Source: Flavobacterium johnsoniae UW101
Lineage (GTDB): Bacteria; Bacteroidota; Bacteroidia; Flavobacteriales; Flavobacteriaceae
Direction: 5' to 3'
Length of the DNA: 64,000 bases
Assembly: GCF_000016645.1 (NCBI RefSeq)
Contig: NC_009441.1
Span: 1,860,001 to 1,924,000, forward strand
Every line of letters starts with the position of its first letter. The stretch's first letter is position 1. The notes beneath the pieces are model-generated. The model did not search any database. It saw only the letters and a program-made list of their open reading frames with translations, and had not been told where the DNA came from. Below, in pieces: positions 8,624-17,100 of this stretch. The position numbers were made by a program, and so were the translations under genes.

Positions 8624-8659
8624 TCTTCATTTTTTCTTCATGTTGCGAAGGTAATTTTG
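8624..8659 (+). promoter_or_regulatory. Promoter with TCTTCAT direct repeat (small Lys/Ala-rich gene 1)
   Basis: TCTTCAT at 8624-8630 and again at 8635-8641 (11-bp period), then -7 box TAATTTTG at 8652-8659, ATG at 8701. The second repeat overlaps the -33 region, as expected for an OmpR-type activator site. The same elements with the same spacings occur at 11370-11405. Confidence 0.75.
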
Positions 8660-8700
8660 AACTGTAAAATAAAAGGTATTTAATTTAAATCTTAGAAATC

Positions 8701-8898
8701 ATGAGAAATTTATTGATGGTATTAGTGGCAGTTTTAGGAACAAGTGCAATGGTTCATGCGTTTCCTGCAAAAGATGGTAAAACAGTTCCTGCAAAAGAAG
8801 TAAAAGCAACAAAACATCCAAAAAACAAATCTGATAAAAAAGTAAAATCAGAAAAAAGTGAAGCTCCAAAAGCTGAAACAGCAAAAGTAAAAAAATAA
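8701..8898 (+). CDS. Small exported Lys/Ala-rich protein 1
   Basis: 65 residues. A signal peptide (MRNLLMVLVAVLGTSAMVHA, cleavage near residue 20) precedes a mature chain of about 45 residues rich in Lys, Ala, Pro and Glu, with no predicted globular core and no Cys. The segment PAKEVKATKH is shared with the next gene and, less exactly, with the gene at 11447, so the three are paralogues. The start is supported by the signal peptide and by a promoter 42 bases upstream. In size, export signal and composition it resembles E. coli Asr, a periplasmic acid-shock protein, but this is analogy, not demonstrated homology. Confidence 0.8.
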   Translation: MRNLLMVLVAVLGTSAMVHAFPAKDGKTVPAKEVKATKHPKNKSDKKVKSEKSEAPKAETAKVKK

Positions 8899-8950
8899 AC
8901 AAACAAAAAATTTAGAATAAAAAGGTAATTAATTTAAAAATTAAAAAGTC

Positions 8951-9133
8951 ATGAAAAATTTATTTATTGTATTAGCAGCAGTTCTAGGAACAAGTGTAAT
9001 GGTTAGTGCTCAAACAACTCCAGCTCAGACAGCACCGGCAAAAGAAGTGAAAGCTACAAAACACCATCACAAAGGAAATAAAAAAGCAAAAGCTGAAACT
9101 CCAAAAGAAGAAACAGCAGCTGTGAAAAAATAA
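8951..9133 (+). CDS. Small exported Lys/Ala-rich protein 2
   Basis: 60 residues. Signal peptide MKNLFIVLAAVLGTSVMVSA followed by a mature chain starting QTTPAQTAPAKEVKATKHHH, rich in Lys and Ala with a three-His cluster. It is 52 bases after gene 1 with no separate TAnnTTTG promoter or TCTTCAT repeat in the gap, so the two are probably cotranscribed. Gene 1 and gene 2 share signal-peptide text (VLGTS-MV) and the PAKEVKATKH segment, pointing to a recent duplication. A terminator follows at 9212. Confidence 0.8.
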   Translation: MKNLFIVLAAVLGTSVMVSAQTTPAQTAPAKEVKATKHHHKGNKKAKAETPKEETAAVKK

Positions 9134-9211
9134 GAATTATTCTCGTTTTGTTTTCGAAACATTGTAACGAGGGCAAAACAGGAATAATGATTATGATGAA
9201 TGCGATTGAAG

Positions 9212-9244
9212 AAGCTGATAAAGAAATTTGTCAGCTTTTTTTAT
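9212..9244 (+). terminator. Terminator after small genes 1-2
   Basis: AAGCTGA (9212-9218) pairs with TCAGCTT (9231-9237), followed by a run of T. Upstream, at 9142-9165, CTCGTT/AACGAG and an inner TTTCGAAA form a second possible hairpin. Confidence 0.75.
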
Positions 9245-9320
9245 TCGTTAATTTTTTAATAATGTGCAGCCGGACTTTTGATAATTGATTAATTTTAGTT
9301 GCACATAAATGCCTTGTTTT

Positions 9321-9995
9321 ATGAATGTTTTAATTGTAGAAGATAATAAAGAGCTTGCCGTTGAAGTTTACGACTTTTTGAGCAAAGCAGGTTATATCTG
9401 TAAAATTGCGAATAATTGTGCCGATGCTCTCGAAGAATTTGGAAGTAATGATTATGATGCTATGCTGCTTGATCTTGGTTTGCCGGACGGAGATGGTTTT
9501 GAGGTTTTGCAGACCATTCGAAAAACAAAATCAAAAATTGCAGTAATTGTACTTACTGCCCGCGGTGAACTAGATGATAGAATTAATGGACTTCATTTGG
9601 GAGCTGATGATTATTTAACGAAACCTTTTGCTTTGACAGAATTGGCTGCCAGATTGTTTGCCGTAATCCGACGAATTCATGGTTTTACTTTAAATAACTT
9701 AAGTATTCACGGTTTTTTGCTGCAGCTTCAGGATTATAAAGTGAGTTTTAATGAGGTGCCTTTGAGTTTAACAAAAAAGGAATTTGATATTTTTCAATAT
9801 TTGGTTTTGAATAAAAACAGAGTAATTACAAGACTGCAATTAACAGAACATATTTGGGGCGATATTCTGGAAATAAATTCAGATTCTAATTTTATAGATG
9901 TGCATGTTCGAAACCTTCGAAAAAAATTAGACAAACACACTTCAATAGATTGGTTTGAAACGGTTCGAAATGTGGGGTATCGTATTAATGAATAA
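9321..9995 (+). CDS. OmpR-family response regulator
   Basis: The reading frame opens at 9309, but the family N-terminus is MNVLIVEDNKEL, so I place the start at 9321 (224 residues). The receiver domain shows the acidic pair ED near residues 7-8, phospho-acceptor D51 in MLLDLGLPDG, T79 in VLTARG and K101 in LTKPF. The C-terminal winged helix is OmpR/PhoB type, with LTKKEFDIFQYLVLNKNRV and FIDVHVRNLRKKLD. The kinase gene follows 10 bases later. The paired TCTTCAT repeats before the two flanking small-gene promoters have the spacing expected for tandem OmpR-type binding, so those genes are its likely targets. Confidence 0.93.
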   Translation: MNVLIVEDNKELAVEVYDFLSKAGYICKIANNCADALEEFGSNDYDAMLLDLGLPDGDGFEVLQTIRKTKSKIAVIVLTARGELDDRINGLHLGADDYLTKPFALTELAARLFAVIRRIHGFTLNNLSIHGFLLQLQDYKVSFNEVPLSLTKKEFDIFQYLVLNKNRVITRLQLTEHIWGDILEINSDSNFIDVHVRNLRKKLDKHTSIDWFETVRNVGYRINE

Positions 9996-10005
9996 ATAGA
10001 TTTTT

Positions 10006-11343
10006 GTGAAGATAAAACATCAATTAGCCATTTTTAATGCACTAACAAGATTGCTGGTGATTTTGATTTTGTGGCTCATGCTTCCTATTTTGGTCGAAAA
10101 TGTGGTTTACAGACATATCAATAATGGGTTAATTGAAAAAAAGAAGAAATTCATCGACCATTTAAATCAGCAGGAGATTAATGATTTTATTGAAAATGAA
10201 GATGATTCAACTGAAACCTATTCTCAGTTTTCTACACTTCATAACGAGTTTTTGGTTCTTTCGAGAGCGCCGTTTAAACCACATCAAAAAAGAACAAGTT
10301 TTAGCAACGAATACCGTATTATTGAAGGCGAAGAAAATGAATACCGAATTCTGCAGCATCATTTTAGTTACGAAAATCAAGATTATCAGCTGGAAATTGG
10401 AAGTAGTTTAAGTGAAGTAAAAGACTTAACTTTTATTATTAAGCTGTTTATAATTGTTGTTTTGGTTGTTATTCTTTTTGTGACATTTTTGGCAGATACT
10501 TTTTATATCGAATATTTGCTGAAACCGTTCTATAAAATCATTGACACCAAAATAAGGCGAGTCAATGAACCCGAAGTTTTTGACCATACGCCCATAAATG
10601 CAAAATCGAGGGATTTTAGAGAACTAGATTTGGTTTTAAATCAAATGATGGATCGTATTGCTGAGCTTTTCAAAAAAGAAAAACAATTTATTTCGAATGT
10701 TTCTCACGAACTTTTAACGCCAATTGCTTTATTGAAAAACAAGCTGGAAAATTTATTGCAAAATGACTCTTTAGATGACAATGCAGTTGATAAAATTGCG
10801 GGTTCGTTGAAGACGTTAGATATGCTGAAAAAAATCATCAATAATTTATTGCTGATTTCCAGAATCGAAAACAATCAATATGCAGCTAACGAACATGTCA
10901 GTTTTCAGGAAATAATAAATGATCTGCAGGAAGATCTTCAGGATCGTATTGATGATAAAGAAATTCAGTTTGTTAATAAAGCAGGACATGATTTTGCTTT
11001 TACGGGAAATAAAACCTTAATTCATATTCTAATTTATAATTTGGTTACAAATGCCATTAAGTATAATAAACCTAAGGGAAGCATTATTGTAACAGACGGA
11101 TTTTTGAACCATCACTATTTTATTTCAATAACAGATTCTGGAATTGGTTTAAATGAATCTCAAATCGAAAATATTTTTAACCGATTTGCAAGAGTAAGTT
11201 CTGATCAGGAAGGACAGGGCTTAGGACTTGCTATTGCTAAAAGCATTGCCGTTTTTCATCATATTGAAATAAAAGTTTCGTCTGTTTTAGGCGAAGGAAC
11301 AACTTTTACTCTATTGTTCCCGGAAGAACCAAAACACAATTAA
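10006..11343 (+). CDS. Sensor histidine kinase
   Basis: 445 residues starting at a GTG codon (10006), 10 bases after the response regulator. Transmembrane segments lie at about 12-31 and 143-166 and bracket a roughly 110-residue periplasmic sensor region (acidic, E/N/D-rich, unrecognised). A short HAMP-like linker precedes the H-box FISNVSHELLTPIALLKNKL, the N-box LVTNAIKYN, the G1 motif DSGIGL and the G2 motif GQGLGLAIAKSI. It should autophosphorylate the H-box His and pass phosphate to D51 of the adjacent regulator. The stimulus is unknown. The acidic sensor domain and the basic small exported proteins encoded on both sides could interact, but that is inference. Confidence 0.94.
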   Translation: MKIKHQLAIFNALTRLLVILILWLMLPILVENVVYRHINNGLIEKKKKFIDHLNQQEINDFIENEDDSTETYSQFSTLHNEFLVLSRAPFKPHQKRTSFSNEYRIIEGEENEYRILQHHFSYENQDYQLEIGSSLSEVKDLTFIIKLFIIVVLVVILFVTFLADTFYIEYLLKPFYKIIDTKIRRVNEPEVFDHTPINAKSRDFRELDLVLNQMMDRIAELFKKEKQFISNVSHELLTPIALLKNKLENLLQNDSLDDNAVDKIAGSLKTLDMLKKIINNLLLISRIENNQYAANEHVSFQEIINDLQEDLQDRIDDKEIQFVNKAGHDFAFTGNKTLIHILIYNLVTNAIKYNKPKGSIIVTDGFLNHHYFISITDSGIGLNESQIENIFNRFARVSSDQEGQGLGLAIAKSIAVFHHIEIKVSSVLGEGTTFTLLFPEEPKHN

Positions 11344-11369
11344 AAGTTAATTTTTTCAGATTGGTTCAA

Positions 11370-11405
11370 TCTTCATTTTGTCTTCATTTACTGGTTATAT
11401 CTTTG
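11370..11405 (+). promoter_or_regulatory. Promoter with TCTTCAT direct repeat (small Lys/Ala-rich gene 3)
   Basis: TCTTCAT at 11370-11376 and 11381-11387, then -7 box TATCTTTG at 11398-11405, ATG at 11447. Distances from first repeat to -7 box (28) and to ATG (77) are identical to those at 8624-8701, although the sequence between is not conserved. Confidence 0.78.
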
Positions 11406-11446
11406 AGGTATAAATAATGAAATAATAATCAAATAAATCTACAATC

Positions 11447-11629
11447 ATGAAAAAATTAATTTTATTAGCAGTAGCAGTTTTAGGAACAACAGCAATGGTA
11501 AACGCTCAAACAGCTCCAGTAAAAGAAACTCCGGCAAAAGAAGCAAAAGCTGCTAAGAAAGAGAAAAAAGCAGATAAAAAAGCTAAAAAAGCAGAAGCTA
11601 AGCCAGAAGCGGCAAAAGCTCAAAAATAA
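11447..11629 (+). CDS. Small exported Lys/Ala-rich protein 3
   Basis: 60 residues. Signal peptide MKKLILLAVAVLGTTAMVNA, then a mature chain beginning QTAPVKETPAKEAKAAKKE and continuing as almost pure K/A/E repeats, strongly basic and probably disordered. It is a paralogue of the genes at 8701 and 8951 (shared PAKE-KA core). It lies 103 bases after the kinase stop but has its own promoter, so it is a separate transcript. A palindrome at 11631-11647 and a strong terminator at 11675 follow. Confidence 0.8.
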   Translation: MKKLILLAVAVLGTTAMVNAQTAPVKETPAKEAKAAKKEKKADKKAKKAEAKPEAAKAQK

Positions 11630-11674
11630 TACAACAAGGCTTGTTGTAGAATAAAGGTTTTGAATAATTTGGTC

Positions 11675-11715
11675 GCAAAAGCTGATAGAGAGATCTATCG
11701 GCTTTTGCTATTATT
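11675..11715 (+). terminator. Terminator after small gene 3
   Basis: A 14-bp stem (11675-11688 with 11695-11708, one G-U pair) with a 6-base loop, then a T-rich tail. Confidence 0.85.
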
Positions 11716-11786
11716 TGAGTTAAATTTTTGATAATAAAAAGCAATAAAATTTTCATTCTTTGTTACTTTGCTTAAAACTGTAAATA

Positions 11787-13022
11787 ATGATCCTTCGTTT
11801 TGTAATTCTATGTGCTCTTTTTATATTTATTGAGTTCTATTCCTATCAAGCCTTTCGCACCTTAATAAAACTTAGATGGGTTTTAGTTAGTTATCAGGTT
11901 ATAAGCCTGCTTATTCTGCTGTTTATTATTTATTCATTTTCTCAGGTTGATCGTTCTGTAGGACAGACCAAACAATTTATGTTTACTACAGGATTAATGC
12001 TGTTGGTTTATGTGCCAAAAATTGTTCTTACATTAATAATGTTTGGAGAAGATATTATTAGAGTAGGAGCTAGTATTCTAAATTATTTTGTTTACAATAC
12101 GCCTAGAAAAGAAATGATGCCGGAAAGAAGAAAATTTGTGAGCCAAATAGCTTTAGGCTTGGCAGCGGTTCCTTTCTTGTCTTTAATTTACGGAATCTTT
12201 GAAGGAAAATATAATTTTAAAGTGTTTAAACAGACTATCTATTTTCCAGATCTTCCAGACGAATTTGACGGTTTTAAAATAACACAGATTTCAGATGTTC
12301 ACAGCGGCAGTTTTGATAATCCTGAAAAAATAAATTATGCAATTGATTTGATTAATGAGCAGGAAGCAGATATGATCCTGTTTACCGGAGATATTGTAAA
12401 TACACATGCAAAAGAAATGCATCCGTGGCTGGAAACTTTTAACAGGATCAAAGATTATAAATACGGAAAATTTGCTGTTTTAGGAAATCATGATTATGGT
12501 GAATATGTAACCTGGCCTTCTGAAAAAGAAAAGGATGAAAATTTTGCCGAAATTAAAAGCCTTTATGGTAAAATTGGTTTCGATTTAATGCTGAATGAAA
12601 ATAAATATATTCAAAAAGGAGCAGACAAAATAGCTTTGGTTGGAGTTGAAAATTGGGGAGCTAATTTTAAAAAAGCTGGTGATTTGAATAAGGCATCAGA
12701 GAATCTGCATAAAGATGATTTTAAGGTTTTAATGAGCCACGATCCAAGTCATTGGGAATATGAAATTAAAAAGCATCCTAAAAACTTTCATTTAACTCTG
12801 GCAGGGCATACACACGGAATGCAGTTTGGAATTGAAATTCCGGGATATTTTAAATGGAGCCTTGCGCAGTACATTTATAAACAATGGGCCGGATTATACG
12901 AAGAAGCCGGAAGATACGTTTATGTAAACCGGGGATTTGGTTTTCATGCCTATCCAGGACGAGTTGGAATTATGCCTGAAATCACAGTGATTGAACTAAA
13001 AAAAGGCGAGAATGTGGCTTAA
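11787..13022 (+). CDS. Membrane-anchored metallophosphoesterase (calcineurin-like)
   Basis: 411 residues. The N-terminal 140 residues hold about four hydrophobic segments (roughly 3-18, 32-52, 66-88, 118-137). The rest is a calcineurin-like phosphoesterase with all metal-binding blocks: QISDVHSG (D170, H172), FTGDIVN (D202), LGNHDYGE (N234, H235), MSHDPSHW and AGHTHGMQFG. This layout matches the YkuE/YaeI-like membrane phosphoesterases; the substrate cannot be told from sequence. Downstream, a thioredoxin-fold gene has its own promoter. Confidence 0.92.
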   Translation: MILRFVILCALFIFIEFYSYQAFRTLIKLRWVLVSYQVISLLILLFIIYSFSQVDRSVGQTKQFMFTTGLMLLVYVPKIVLTLIMFGEDIIRVGASILNYFVYNTPRKEMMPERRKFVSQIALGLAAVPFLSLIYGIFEGKYNFKVFKQTIYFPDLPDEFDGFKITQISDVHSGSFDNPEKINYAIDLINEQEADMILFTGDIVNTHAKEMHPWLETFNRIKDYKYGKFAVLGNHDYGEYVTWPSEKEKDENFAEIKSLYGKIGFDLMLNENKYIQKGADKIALVGVENWGANFKKAGDLNKASENLHKDDFKVLMSHDPSHWEYEIKKHPKNFHLTLAGHTHGMQFGIEIPGYFKWSLAQYIYKQWAGLYEEAGRYVYVNRGFGFHAYPGRVGIMPEITVIELKKGENVA

Positions 13023-13036
13023 TTCGTTAAAAATGC

Positions 13037-13044
13037 TACATTTG
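13037..13044 (+). promoter_or_regulatory. -7 box of the thioredoxin-fold gene
   Basis: TACATTTG, a perfect TAnnTTTG match, 50 bases before the ATG at 13094. The -33 TTG is not clear. Confidence 0.45.
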
Positions 13045-13093
13045 TATTAATTATCTCTTTTTAATAGATTAAAAGAATTAAATTTTTGGTTTT

Positions 13094-13396
13094 ATGTCAA
13101 AATTTGGAGAACTTATAAATGCTCAGGTTCCAGTGTTAATTGACTTCTACACAGATTGGAACGAATCATCAGTATTGATGCATCCGGTAATAAAGGATGT
13201 TGCGGCGGCACTAGGCGACAAAGCAAAAGTAATTAAGATTGATGTTGATAAAAATCAGGAACTAGCCGAAGCATTAAGAATTAAAGGACTTCCGACTTTA
13301 ATGATATACAAGGAAGGACAAATGATCTGGAGACAATCTGGAGAACTTGATGCAAATACACTTATCGGAATTGTTCAGGAGCAATTCAATGTATAA
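13094..13396 (+). CDS. Thioredoxin-fold protein lacking the CXXC active site
   Basis: 100 residues, a full-length thioredoxin fold without export signal. The active-site region reads FYTDWNESSVLMHP where thioredoxins have W-C-G-P-C, so both catalytic cysteines are replaced (N23 and S26). The rest of the fold is kept: VIKIDVDKNQELAEALRIKG, the cis-proline P67 in GLPTL, and the final beta-strand and helix. It cannot act as a dithiol reductase and may instead bind proteins or act as a chaperone. It is convergent with the deacetylase gene, 22 bases apart. Confidence 0.88.
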   Translation: MSKFGELINAQVPVLIDFYTDWNESSVLMHPVIKDVAAALGDKAKVIKIDVDKNQELAEALRIKGLPTLMIYKEGQMIWRQSGELDANTLIGIVQEQFNV

Positions 13397-13418
13397 TAAT
13401 TCTTTCTAAAAGATATTA

Positions 13419-14057
13419 TCAGTGTATAATATCAAATTTATATCCATTTTCTTTTAAAAAATGAAGCGTTTTTGGCAGAGCAAATTTTAAATTTGGCGAA
13501 GCTTTTATGCTGTCATGAAATACAATTACACTTCCGGATTTTACATTTTTAGTTACATTTTCAAGACACTTTTCAGGAGTAATAGACTGATCGAAATCAG
13601 CGCTCAAAACGTCCCACATTATGATCTTGTAACCTAGTTTTCTTAAAATTTTAGACTGCGCTTTTTTGATTTTTCCGTAAGGCGGGCGAAATATCAAATT
13701 GTTTGGTTTTATTTCTTCTTCTAAAATCTGGGCGCAATTTTTTACATTTTCGATATAATCATTAGTGTGTATTTTCCATCCATTTACGTGGTTCATGGTG
13801 TGATTTCCAATAGAATGTCCGTCTCTAATTAGTTTTTCGAATAAAGATAAATTGGCTTTGATATTTTTTCCGATACAGAAAAAAGTAGCTTTAGCATCGA
13901 ATTTTTTTAATTCAGATAAAACCCAGTCAGTAATTTCCGGGGTAGGGCCGTCATCAAATGTTAAGTATATTTTCTTTTCATTGTTTGGAATATCCCAGCA
14001 ATATTTAGAAAATATCTTTTTTATAAATGAATTAGTTTTTACCCAATAAAAGCTCAT
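13419..14057 (-). CDS. Polysaccharide deacetylase family protein (NodB domain)
   Basis: 212 residues. All five NodB motifs are present: TFDDGP (near 33-38), the metal-binding HxxxH in SIGNHTMNHVNG, RPPYG, the DVLSADFD segment, and VFHDS. These enzymes remove N-acetyl groups from peptidoglycan or other amino-sugar polymers using a divalent metal. No signal peptide is evident (N-terminus MSFYWVKTNSFIKKIFSKYC), so it may be anchored by another route or act inside the cell. Monocistronic. Confidence 0.9.
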   Translation of the reverse strand: MSFYWVKTNSFIKKIFSKYCWDIPNNEKKIYLTFDDGPTPEITDWVLSELKKFDAKATFFCIGKNIKANLSLFEKLIRDGHSIGNHTMNHVNGWKIHTNDYIENVKNCAQILEEEIKPNNLIFRPPYGKIKKAQSKILRKLGYKIIMWDVLSADFDQSITPEKCLENVTKNVKSGSVIVFHDSIKASPNLKFALPKTLHFLKENGYKFDIIH

Positions 14058-14086
14058 TTGGATTGATTTAGATACATGTAAAAATA

Positions 14087-14127
14087 AAAAATGCGGCGCT
14101 TTTTATCAAGAAGCGCCGCATTTTTTT
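14087..14127 (-). terminator. Terminator after the DUF2723 gene
   Basis: AATGCGGCGCTT pairs with AAGCGCCGCATT around a short loop, with T runs on both strands. On the minus strand it ends the 14149-17430 transcript; on the plus strand it would also stop read-through. Confidence 0.88.
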
Positions 14128-14148
14128 AATCAATATAATTTTCGTATA

Positions 14149-17100
14149 TTATTCTTTTTCGCGTCCAAAACGCTCAAAAATATTTACATACGTATTAAAA
14201 GTTGTTTTGTGTTTTTCGTAGAAAGCTTTATCATTGTTGTCTTTCATGACTTGTAATAAGCTTCTATAACGCTCAATATCTGTAATAATATCAATTGCTA
14301 AATCTGTCTGATCTGAACCGCTTAAAGTTTTGTAGTAATCCAGATTTTCTCTGTATTTATTAACCAATTTGTCTAATAAATCATGAGCTTTAGCCGTTTC
14401 ACCAACTTTATAATAACCGCCCGCAAAAGGTTCAACTAATGAGTAGTAGCCAAATTTATCTAAAGGCATTTTTGTCATGGCTAAATTGATAATGTTTTTA
14501 GCCTTGTCATTTTTACCTTCAGCAATAAGTTCGTTCATCAAACGAGACAAGTTTGTACGGTAGGTAATACTGTTTCTTCTTGTTTCTGGGTCATGATAGA
14601 TTTTGTTGCTTTCGCTGTTGCCCCAGTCCCATTTCATTACAATATCGTACATTTTATCAGCGTCGATTTGTCCCATATCCATAGGACCGCCGTCTTTAGA
14701 AGGTGTATTTTTAATTGGAACCAATTTGTAAACCATTCCGTCTAATTGCAGGTAATCTTTAAGCCATAAATAATCTTCATCATCAAAAGCACCTCCGCTG
14801 AAATAAATAGGGCGTTTCCAATCGTTATTCGCCAGGATATCCAGCATCATCAAACGATTTTTGTATAAAGCTCTTCCTTTGATATCAATATCCATATAAG
14901 GAACAATTGAATCATTGTATTTAGGGTTTACAACTTTGTTTTTGATGATAGTGTTTTTATCAACGTTAATTCTGATTTTATTTGTTGGATAAAAATGAAT
15001 AGTCTGTCCGTTTTGTAAACCTACAGTCGATTTTGGATTTTTAATAAAATCAATAAAGTCTTTGATGTTCCAGCGTGTATCAATTTTTTGAATATAAGCT
15101 ACATAATCCAGGTTATCACCCACATATTGACTATGTGTAAATGATATTGGCAGAGGGTCTGATTCATATGATTTCGCTTTCATTTGATCGATATACCAGT
15201 CCGTCATGAAAAGACTTGTGTTAACAATTTTCACGTCAGTTCTAAAATGTTCGATTTCCTGAGCATACCAGAGCGGGAAGGTGTCATTGTCTCCAATAGT
15301 ATAAAGAATAGCGTCTTTATCGCAGGAACTCAAATATGCTTTTGCCATTGCAACAGCAGTATATCTGTTTGATCTGTCATGATCGTCCCAGTTTTGAGAA
15401 GCCATTAAAATAGGCGCTGCTAATAAACTTCCGGCAATAATTACTGGTCCGGCAATTTTTGGAGCGACATATTTCTTGAAGCTTTCATATAAAGAATAAA
15501 CTCCAAAACCAATCCAGATTGCAAATACATAGAAAGATCCAACAAGAGCATAATCTCTTTCACGAGGCTCAAAAGGTCTTTCATTTAAATATATTTTTAA
15601 AGCAATTCCGGTAAATAAAAATAATGCTAAAAGAACATAAAAACTTTTTAGGTCTTTATTAGCATGGTACATTAATCCAATTAGACCTAAAATAAAAGGA
15701 AGGAAATAGTATACGTTTCTTCCTTTATTGTTTAAAACGTCAGAAGGTAAATTGTCTTGAGAACCTAAATGAAGAGAGTCAAGAGCTTTGATACCGCTGA
15801 TCCAGTTTCCATCTAAGTTGTCATATTTTCCCTGAACATCGCTTTGACGTCCAACAAAGTTCCACATTAAATATCTCCAGTACATGTATCCAAATTGGTA
15901 TTCGAACATAAAACTGAAATTGTCAACAGCAGTTGGTTTTTCGATTATTAAATAATCTCCATAACTCTTTAGGAATTTTACATATCCTTCATTGTCAATT
16001 TGTTTTTGAGCGTAAGCATGTCTGAATTCAGAAATTGTTTTTTCAACTTCATTGCGAAGCTGTGCTGTAGCTTTATTGTATTCTTCTTCAGTTAATTGGC
16101 TTGCGTCAATACCGTATTTTGCTAAATCCTCTTCATAATCATAATTTGGGTTGATTCTGAATTTAGGAGGATTTGTAAAACTGATGTAATTTTGAATGTG
16201 ACCTGTTTCTGTACTCCACATTCTTGGCAGAATAGTTTTTTGATTGTCATCAGAATTTTGTTCTGCATTTTTATAATTGTTGGTAATGATATATTTACCT
16301 GTTTTGTAATCTCTTTCGTAGTTTGGTTTTTTGTCTAAATATGGAGTTTTAGCATCAAGGCCGGCAAAAACTTCTGTGTATTGAGGACCGTAAAATAAAG
16401 GGTTTACTCCATATTGTTCACGATTGTAATAAGCCAGAACCTCTGCAGCATCTGATGGTTTATTTTCGTTAATTACCGGGTTGGCATTAGCACGTACCGG
16501 AAGCATCATCCAGGTAGAAAAACCAATTAAAATAAATAAGATGCAAAGAATGATTGTGTTATAAAAAATCAGTCCTTTTTGTTTTGTGAATTTTAATCCA
16601 AAATAGAAGAAAGCAATTAAAACTAAAACCACAAAAATAGTTCCTGAGTTAAAAGGAAGACCAAGATTGTTTACCATGAAAACTTCGGTTTTACCAAAAG
16701 AAGCCATAGTTAAAGGAAGAAGTAATTTAAAAATGAATAATAAAATTCCAATTACAACAACATTGGCGATAAGAAAGTTTTTTATGGTTACTTTTTCGTA
16801 GTGTTTAAAATAATATAAGAATCCAATTGACGGAATTGTCAATAAAGCCATAAAGTGGACCCCAAATGAAAGACCTACAACTAAAGAAATAATTAATAGC
16901 CATTTGTTTCCTTTTGGTTTGTCCATGTCTTGTTCCCAGCGTAATCCAAGCCAAAAAAGCAAAGCGATTAATAGTGATGCCATTGCATACACTTCGGCTT
17001 CGACAGCATTGAACCAAAAACTGTCAGAGAAAGTATAGGCTAAAGCTCCAACAAAAGAACTTCCTAAAATAACAATAGAATTGTTTTGATCAATTTCGGC

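Noticed and set aside
8699..8902. Minus-strand ORF opposite the first Lys/Ala-rich gene
   Set aside because: Leu/Phe-rich antisense of a Lys-rich frame; the sense gene has a signal peptide and promoter.
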